From: Desulfobacterales bacterium
GTDB lineage: Bacteria; Desulfobacterota; Desulfobacteria; Desulfobacterales; UBA5852
Direction: 5' to 3'
NCBI GenBank assembly: GCA_016735415.1
Contig: JAERRP010000063.1
Coordinates: 1-10,158 of the forward strand
DNA: 10,158 nt
Shown here: one piece after another, positions 6,043 through 10,158 of the stretch
Position numbering within the stretch: the stretch's first letter is position 1
Layout: each line of letters opens with the position of its first letter
The notes under the pieces: model-generated
What the model was told of the DNA's origin: nothing
Database searches by the model: none
Seen by the model: only the letters and a program-made list of their open reading frames with translations
Made by a program: the position numbers and the translations under genes

Positions 6043-6993
6043 TTATTTGTAGACCAGTTTGGGAGTTTCCAGCATGACGCGTGTGCTGGGCGGGATGGAT
6101 TCGGTCAGCCAGACGCTGCCACCGATGGTGGAGTTGGCGCCGATGACCGTTTCGCCGCCCAGGATGGTGGCACCGGAGTAAATGATCACATTGTCTTCGA
6201 TGGTCGGGTGCCGCTTTTTGTAACGCAGCGCGTTCACCATCTCGGGTGTCAATGACAGTGCGCCCAGGGTCACGCCCTGGTAAATACGGACATTTTCCCC
6301 AATTTCCGTGGTTTCGCCGATAACGACGCCGGTGCCGTGATCGATCACGAAACGGCTGCCGATCCGGGCGCCGGGATGGATGTCGATGCCGGTCAGGCTA
6401 TGGGCATGTTCCGTCATGATGCGCGGCAGCAAGGGCACTTTCAGGTCGTAAAGCTGGTGGGCCAGCCGGTAGACCGATTGCGCGTACATGCCGGGATAAC
6501 TAAAAATGATTTCGTCGAAACTCTTGGCGGCCGGATCGCCGTCAAACGCGGCTTGCACGTCGGAGGCCAGGATTTTGCGGATGGCGGGGATGGCCCGCAG
6601 GACTTCCAGGGCCACCTCGTAGCCGCGTTCGGTGCCCTGCCCACAGGGTTTGTCATAGCGGAAACAATCGTGGCGGATGCTCAGGGTGACCTGTTGGGAG
6701 AGCATGTCGAAGAGTTGCGAGACCGCCTGGCCCAGGCTGTAGCGAAGATTGACCGGGTCCAGTTTTTCGGGCGAAAAATAGCCTGGGAAAACCATCTGGC
6801 GGAATTTGTCGATGATGACCACCACCGAATCGCGCGAGGGGATCGGGTCGTATTCCACATGGGTAAAGCATTTAACGTCATCGCAGATGTGGATGATGTC
6901 CTCCGCGATTCGGGGCAGCTGTTCCCGGTAGCAGGATAGCGTTTCCGCCTCGTGGGTGCAGGCGTCTTTCATCAATTTGAGTTTGTCGTCCAT
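6043..6993 (-). CDS. cysE: Serine O-acetyltransferase
   Basis: The protein is 316 aa. ATG 6993-6991 is preferred because AAAGGTGG (plus-strand 7001-7008) lies 8 nt upstream; a GTG four codons earlier (7005) would overlap that site. CysE transfers an acetyl group from acetyl-CoA to serine, the committed step of cysteine synthesis. An N-terminal alpha-helical domain (about 1-195) precedes a left-handed beta-helix of hexapeptide repeats from [11 protein letters not shown] (202-212). The catalytic pair is visible as IDHGTG (Asp218, His219) and RHPTI (His262), with GVVIGET and IYQGVTLGA between. The length and long helical N terminus fit the EpsC-like group. The chain ends at TPKLVYK directly after the beta-helix and lacks the C-terminal GDGI-type tail that in E. 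coli enters the CysK active site. It is the first gene of the unit, with a recognisable promoter. Confidence 0.95.
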   Translation of the reverse strand: MDDKLKLMKDACTHEAETLSCYREQLPRIAEDIIHICDDVKCFTHVEYDPIPSRDSVVVIIDKFRQMVFPGYFSPEKLDPVNLRYSLGQAVSQLFDMLSQQVTLSIRHDCFRYDKPCGQGTERGYEVALEVLRAIPAIRKILASDVQAAFDGDPAAKSFDEIIFSYPGMYAQSVYRLAHQLYDLKVPLLPRIMTEHAHSLTGIDIHPGARIGSRFVIDHGTGVVIGETTEIGENVRIYQGVTLGALSLTPEMVNALRYKKRHPTIEDNVIIYSGATILGGETVIGANSTIGGSVWLTESIPPSTRVMLETPKLVYK

Positions 6994-7034
6994 GACGATG
7001 GCCACCTTTGGGGATTGCGCTGGGGTTCAACGGC

Positions 7035-7063
7035 AATATGGGGGTCTTGCATCCGGTTGTCAA
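7035..7063 (-). promoter_or_regulatory. Promoter of the cysE-cysK-PIN operon
   Basis: Read on the minus strand, a perfect -35 hexamer TTGACA (7063-7058) is followed after exactly 17 nt by CATATT (7040-7035), four of six matches to the -10 consensus. Transcription would start near 7028, giving a leader of about 35 nt with the ribosome site AAAGGTGG and the cysE ATG at 6993. Confidence 0.6.
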
Positions 7064-7071
7064 ACCGGATG
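7050..7071. promoter_or_regulatory. Perfect 22-bp palindrome over the cysE -35, likely operator
   Basis: CATCCGGTT (7050-7058) and AACCGGATG (7063-7071) are exact inverted copies separated by GTCA. The cysE -35 hexamer (7058-7063) forms the centre of this palindrome, so a dimeric protein bound here would compete with RNA polymerase. No T tract follows on either strand, which argues against a terminator. The regulator is not encoded in the window; Rrf2-type or LysR-type cysteine or Fe-S regulators are conceivable but not shown. Confidence 0.55.
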
Positions 7072-7081
7072 GAGTCTGCGG

Positions 7082-7300
7082 CCAAGAGCTTTCAAGGCCG
7101 GGGACCACATCGATATTGTGGCCTGCCAGGGCGGCTGCATCCGGGAATTCGCGCGGACCAATCCTGCCAGGATACACGGCGACAGGTCCAAGGCCGGAAG
7201 GGTGCTGGAGGGCAAGTCCAGCGGCAATTTTTTCATCGCGGCCCAACGGAATCGCCTGAATCGTTCCGGCAGGTCTTTGCTTTTTGGCTTTAATGCTTAA
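7082..7300 (+). other. Coding-like or structured stretch of unknown nature (possible gene remnant)
   Basis: In the plus frame beginning 7082 the codons from about 7091 to 7250 have strong G/C preference in third positions, as in the real genes of this window, and the frame stays open to TAA at 7298-7300. It reads AFKAGDHIDIVACQGGC and continues with IREFARTNPARIHGD. No convincing start codon with a ribosome site exists in this frame; the GTG at 7118 is the only close one. The AC-x-GGC string recalls iron-sulfur motifs of iron-only hydrogenase C-terminal domains, but the match is too short to name a family. The same bases also form small hairpins: CCACA-N7-TGTGG (7105-7121), and GGACC pairing with GGTCC around ATCCT-GCC-AGGAT, ending in the terminator-like element at 7204-7233. 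It could be a decayed gene fragment, an unannotated small RNA, or chance. Confidence 0.25.
7204..7233 (+). terminator. Terminator-like hairpin inside the cysE/nifU spacer
   Basis: GCTGGA (7204-7209) and TCCAGC (7217-7222) form a 6-bp stem with a 7-nt loop, followed after GGCAA by TTTTTT (7228-7233). It would act on plus-strand transcripts. It lies upstream of the candidate nifU promoter, so it could end a short transcript from 7082 onward or insulate nifU. The 5-nt gap before the T run weakens the call. Confidence 0.35.
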
Positions 7301-7303
7301 TAT
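7276..7303 (+). promoter_or_regulatory. Candidate promoter for nifU-nifS
   Basis: TTTGCT (7276-7281) and TAATAT (7298-7303) are spaced by 16 nt. The -10 matches five of six consensus positions if read as TATAAT-like; the -35 is weaker. The start would fall near 7310, about 77 nt before the nifU ATG at 7387. Confidence 0.35.
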
Positions 7304-7386
7304 TCCGGTCGGATCAAATGGATCGTGGTGACGGCCGCTGGTGGTATCTGATCGCCACGGGGCCAGAAAAACGCGGAGGGGTATTT

Positions 7387-8217
7387 ATGTGGGAGTATAC
7401 TGACAAGGTCAAAGAGCATTTTCTCAACCCGCGCAATGTCGGGATTATCGAGAATGCCGACGGCATGGGTGAGGTGGGGTCGCTGGCCTGCGGCGATGCC
7501 TTGACACTGTATTTCAAGCTGGATGGCGAGGGTTTCATCCATGATGCCAAATTTCAGACCTTTGGCTGTGCCAGTGCCATTGCGTCGTCTTCGGCCCTGA
7601 CCGAGATGCTGATCGGCAAAACCCTGGAAGAGGCCGAAAAGATCTCCAACCAGGACATTGCCGATTATCTGGGGGAATTGCCCAAGGAAAAAATGCATTG
7701 CTCCGTCATGGGTCAGGAAGCCCTCGTAAAGGCCATCGCCCAGTACCGGGGGGACATCACCCGGGAAGTCGAAGGTGAGATTGTCTGTGAATGCTTCGGC
7801 ATTACGGACCGCGAGATCGAAAAGACCGTCCGGGAACATCGTTTGACATCGATCGAAGACGTCACCGGGTATCTCAAGGCCGGCGGCGGTTGTGGGAACT
7901 GCCATGACAAAATTCAGCAGATCATGGACGGCGTCTTCGGCAAACCGGTGCGTATCCTGCCCCGGCCTGAAAAGATGACCAACATTCAGAAAATCAAACT
8001 GATCGAGGAAACCCTGGAGCGTGAAATCCGGCCGACGTTGCGGCAGGACGGCGGTGACATCGAGCTGGTGGATGTGGAGGGCAACCGGGTGGTCGTCAAC
8101 CTGCGGGGAACCTGCGCGAGCTGCAGCAAATCGCAGGTGACCCTCAAGAGCTACGTCGAATCCAAATTGCGTGAACTGGTCACGGATGATCTCGTGGTGG
8201 AGGAGAACCGCCTATGA
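7387..8217 (+). CDS. nifU: NifU Fe-S cluster scaffold protein (three-domain)
   Basis: The protein is 276 aa from ATG 7387, supported by GGAGGGG ending 5 nt upstream and by the family start MWEYTDKVKEHFLNPRNVG; an in-frame ATG at 7318 would add a non-conserved tail. It is the scaffold on which [2Fe-2S] and [4Fe-4S] clusters are built with sulfur from NifS. Three modules are in order. The IscU-like domain (1-125) has scaffold cysteines Cys35 (ACGD), Cys61 and Cys105 (HCSVMG). A central [2Fe-2S] BFD-like domain (about 130-180) has CECFG (Cys134, Cys136) and CGNC (Cys169, Cys172). The C-terminal Nfu domain (about 200-276) has DGGDIEL and CASC (Cys243, Cys246). No key residue is missing. It overlaps nifS by 4 nt. 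With no nitrogenase genes here, a general Fe-S role is likely. Confidence 0.95.
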   Translation: MWEYTDKVKEHFLNPRNVGIIENADGMGEVGSLACGDALTLYFKLDGEGFIHDAKFQTFGCASAIASSSALTEMLIGKTLEEAEKISNQDIADYLGELPKEKMHCSVMGQEALVKAIAQYRGDITREVEGEIVCECFGITDREIEKTVREHRLTSIEDVTGYLKAGGGCGNCHDKIQQIMDGVFGKPVRILPRPEKMTNIQKIKLIEETLEREIRPTLRQDGGDIELVDVEGNRVVVNLRGTCASCSKSQVTLKSYVESKLRELVTDDLVVEENRL

Positions 8218-9383
8218 AGACCATTTACCTGGACAACAACGCCACCACGCGGGTGGCACCCGAAGTGGTGGCGGAAATGCTGCCTTATTTCAGCGAGTAT
8301 TACGGCAATCCCTCCAGCATGCATAGTTTCGGCGGGAATCTGGGGTTGAAGGTCCGCGAGGCACGGGCCCGCATCGCCGAGCTGCTTGGTGCGCATCCGG
8401 ACGAGATTCTTCTGACCAGCGGCGGCACCGAAAGCGATGCCACGGCCATCCATGCCGCCCTGGCCGCCAATCCTCTGAAACGCCACATTGTGACCACCCG
8501 GGTTGAACACCCCGCCATCAAGAGTCTTTTCGAGCGCTACGGGAAGAACGGTTATCGGGTCACGTTCATTCCGGTCAACGGGGAAGGATGCTTCGAACTG
8601 GACAGGCTTTATGGCAGTCTATCGGACGATACGGCTGTGGTCAGCATAATGTGGGCCAACAACGAAACCGGCGTGCTTTTCCCTGTGGACGAAGTGGCGG
8701 CAGAACTCAAGGCTCGCGGGATCGTTTTCCATACCGATGCCGTTCAGGCCGTGGGAAAGGTGCCCATCGACCTGGCCCGCACGGGTGTGGACTTGTTGTC
8801 CCTGTCCGGCCATAAATTCCACGGTCCCAAGGGGATCGGTGCCCTTTACATCCGCAAGGGAACCAAATTCAAGCCTCTGATGATCGGCGGCCATCAGGAA
8901 CACGGACGACGGGCGGGAACCGAAAACGTTCCCGGCGTCATCGGTCTGGGCAAGGCCTGTACCCTGGCCCGGGAAAACCTGGATGACGTCAACGGGCGGC
9001 TGCGGGGGTTGCGGGATCGGCTGGAAAACGCCCTGCTCGAATCCGTGCCCCAGTGCATGGTCAACGGCGATCGGCACAACCGCCTGCCCAACACTTCCAG
9101 TATCGCCTTCGAATACGTGGAAGGGGAGGCCATTCTGTTGATGATGAACGAGTGGGGAATCTGTGCTTCGTCAGGCTCGGCCTGCACCTCGGGCTCGCTG
9201 GAGCCCTCGCACGTGCTGCGCGCCATGGGGATTCCGTTTACCGCGGCCCACGGCTCGATCCGCTTTAGCCTGAGCCATTATACCACGGCCGAAGAAATCG
9301 ACCTGGTCATCGAGAAAACGCCCCCGATCATCGCACGCTTGCGTCAGATGTCACCCTTCTGGAAGCAGACCGTCCAATCCTGA
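8214..9383 (+). CDS. nifS: NifS-type cysteine desulfurase
   Basis: The protein is 389 aa, from ATG 8214 (overlapping the nifU stop as ATGA, a sign of translational coupling) to TGA 9381-9383. It is a PLP enzyme of fold type I that turns cysteine into alanine and a protein persulfide for cluster assembly on NifU. Visible landmarks are YLDNNATT (5-12), TSGGTESD (68-75), His99 in VEHPAI, NNETG (149-153), DAVQAVGK (175-182, Asp175), the PLP lysine Lys201 in SLSGHKFHGPKG, GGHQEHGRRAGTEN (225-238), and the mobile loop SSGSACTSG (319-327) with the active Cys324. The short catalytic loop identifies the group I (NifS/IscS) class. Cysteine for it may come from the divergent cysE-cysK operon. A terminator follows at 9430-9455. 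Confidence 0.96.
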   Translation: MKTIYLDNNATTRVAPEVVAEMLPYFSEYYGNPSSMHSFGGNLGLKVREARARIAELLGAHPDEILLTSGGTESDATAIHAALAANPLKRHIVTTRVEHPAIKSLFERYGKNGYRVTFIPVNGEGCFELDRLYGSLSDDTAVVSIMWANNETGVLFPVDEVAAELKARGIVFHTDAVQAVGKVPIDLARTGVDLLSLSGHKFHGPKGIGALYIRKGTKFKPLMIGGHQEHGRRAGTENVPGVIGLGKACTLARENLDDVNGRLRGLRDRLENALLESVPQCMVNGDRHNRLPNTSSIAFEYVEGEAILLMMNEWGICASSGSACTSGSLEPSHVLRAMGIPFTAAHGSIRFSLSHYTTAEEIDLVIEKTPPIIARLRQMSPFWKQTVQS

Positions 9384-9429
9384 GGCGTGCCTTTCCGCTT
9401 TCAGGTCCGAACGCCGGCCGATGGCACGG

Positions 9430-9455
9430 CAGGCGCTCGGTCGCCTGGATTTTTT
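9430..9455 (+). terminator. Intrinsic terminator of nifU-nifS
   Basis: CAGGCG (9430-9435) pairs perfectly with CGCCTG (9442-9447) around a 6-nt loop, followed directly by GA and TTTTTT (9450-9455). It lies 46 nt after the nifS stop and just before the end of the converging DUF2156 gene. On the minus strand no T tract follows, so it serves nifS only. Confidence 0.75.
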
Positions 9456-9456
9456 C

Positions 9457-10158
9457 TTACAACGTCGTCACACGGTATTTCTTGTTGAAATGTACGGGGT
9501 GATAGGAGAGTTTGGCTTTGCGCAGACCCTCGTCCCCCAGGTCCTGCTCCCGGTTGGCGAATTCATAGCGATCACCCAGGCTTTCCAGAAACATCTGGTT
9601 GATGGCTTGGTAGATGCCTTTATAGGCCGGGCAGCCCTTTTCGAAATGGACCAGGATAGTCTGTCGATCCAGCGGTTCGGCAATGGTGTAGGCCCCGATC
9701 ATATCGTCGATCAGAACGGCGGCGCCGGTGAGATGGGGAAAGTGATCCCAGGACAGGAAGGTCCGCTGGATGGCCCGGTTTTCAGCCGCCAGCACGTCGG
9801 TGGCCTCACAGTCCCGCCAGGTGCACCAGTCGTCCTGGAGGGCCAGGGCCTGGTCGATCATGGCCTCTGAAAAGGGCTCGAAGCGATAATTGTATTTACG
9901 TTTGAACTGGTTCAGCAAATTTTTCTTTTTGTGAAAGCGGTTGCCTTTGAGACCGACCAGTTCGGCCACGCTGTAAACGTAATCCCAATTACCTCTTTCT
10001 TCTTCCATCCGAATTTGTATTTTGCAGCATTGCTGCCATAACTCGGCGAGTTGTTCCGGGACCCGGATGATGACGGTTTGCGACAGGAACTGCGGCCATA
10101 CCGCCGTCCAGTCGACATTACCCCAGGGGCCCAGCGGGGCCCAATAGACGGGCCGGGG
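9457..10158 (-). CDS. DUF2156 protein (phosphatidylglycerol lysyltransferase C-terminal-like), start outside window
   Basis: The reading frame is open from the right edge to TAA at 9457, giving 233 visible residues; the true start lies beyond 10158, so a Met at 10008 is internal. DUF2156 proteins have a GNAT-like aminoacyl-transferase fold, related to the C-terminal domain of MprF/LPG synthase. Family hallmarks in order are YWAPLGPWG at the visible N end, DYVYSVAELVGLKGNRFHKKKNLLNQF (a DYVY and LKG.....K...N.F pattern), an acidic residue followed by AIQRTFL, VLIDDMIGAYTIAEPL, VHFEKGCPAYKGIYQAINQMF, and near the C end FANREQDLGDEGLRKAKLSYHP. The last block is the most conserved part of the family. 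Most single-domain members are near 300 aa, so roughly 60-70 residues may be missing. No partner gene on this side points to a substrate. Confidence 0.85.
   Translation of the reverse strand, partial: PRPVYWAPLGPWGNVDWTAVWPQFLSQTVIIRVPEQLAELWQQCCKIQIRMEEERGNWDYVYSVAELVGLKGNRFHKKKNLLNQFKRKYNYRFEPFSEAMIDQALALQDDWCTWRDCEATDVLAAENRAIQRTFLSWDHFPHLTGAAVLIDDMIGAYTIAEPLDRQTILVHFEKGCPAYKGIYQAINQMFLESLGDRYEFANREQDLGDEGLRKAKLSYHPVHFNKKYRVTTL

Larger units (their letters stand above)
6994..7386. other. Divergent control region between cysE and nifU (393 bp)
   Basis: This spacer holds, from the cysE side: the cysE ribosome binding site (7001-7008), a sigma70-like cysE promoter with a perfect inverted repeat over its -35 (7035-7071), a stretch of unclear nature with coding-like base use and several small hairpins (7082-7300), a terminator-like hairpin with six T (7204-7233), a candidate nifU promoter (7276-7303), and the nifU ribosome binding site GGAGGGG (7375-7381). 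No regulator gene and no known riboswitch pattern was recognised. Confidence 0.7.

Noticed and set aside
4686..6077. 463-codon open frame on the plus strand
   Set aside because: It lies antisense to the PIN gene and cysK, both with clear family motifs; its translation is Gly/His/Asp-rich low-complexity typical of antisense frames in GC-rich DNA.
7050..7071. Perfect inverted repeat read as an intrinsic terminator
   Set aside because: No T tract follows on either strand, and it coincides with the cysE -35 box.
6878..7246. 122-codon minus-strand frame covering the cysE start region
   Set aside because: Overlaps the cysE N terminus in another frame, lacks a ribosome site, and third-position composition is weaker than in the real genes.
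1..10158. CRISPR array, tRNA, rRNA, insertion sequence or phage genes
   Set aside because: No regularly spaced direct repeats, no cloverleaf or rRNA-like segment, and no transposase, integrase or phage protein motifs were seen.

Overview
The window is about 10.2 kb of GC-rich bacterial chromosome with housekeeping and accessory genes on both strands. NifU and NifS outside a nitrogenase cluster, a cysE-cysK pair, a tandem NosL-domain protein, a DUF4405 membrane protein and a UbiE/UbiA quinone pair together suggest an anaerobic Desulfobacterota (deltaproteobacterial, sulfate-reducer-like) genome. That placement comes from gene content and protein style only, not from a phylogenetic marker. No rRNA, tRNA, CRISPR array, transposase or phage gene was seen.

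Layout. Positions 2-262 (+) hold the end of a TauE/SafE-type membrane protein. Positions 384-1232 (+) encode a DUF4405 membrane protein with a duplicated C-terminal domain. Positions 1233-1410 form a gene-free spacer with a strong imperfect hairpin resembling a dispersed repeat. Positions 1411-2340 (-) encode a Tat-type exported protein with two NosL domains. A divergent spacer carrying a palindrome leads to ubiE/menG (2550-3365, +), which converges on a UbiA prenyltransferase (3457-4425, -). Next is a three-gene minus-strand unit in transcription order cysE (6993-6043), cysK (6032-5112) and a PIN-domain protein (5090-4575). A 393-bp divergent control region separates it from nifU (7387-8217, +) and nifS (8214-9383, +), which end at a clear terminator. 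The window closes inside a DUF2156 protein (9457-10158, -, start outside the window).

How the genes fit together. CysE and CysK make cysteine from serine and sulfide. NifS takes sulfur from cysteine, and NifU assembles and passes on Fe-S clusters. The 6994-7386 region therefore sits between cysteine supply and cysteine use. It contains a perfect 9-bp inverted repeat with the cysE -35 hexamer at its centre, a likely repressor operator, although no regulator gene is present. UbiE and UbiA probably contribute to menaquinone synthesis. The left end (TauE/SafE, DUF4405, double NosL) looks like a membrane and metal-handling group, possibly for copper, but its role is not established by the sequence.

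The items most worth following up are the cysE operator, the unexplained coding-like or structured stretch at 7082-7300, the PIN protein in the cys operon, the duplicated domains in the DUF4405 and NosL proteins, the CysE that lacks the usual CysK-binding tail, and the hairpin element at 1276-1347. I found no clear previously undescribed system.
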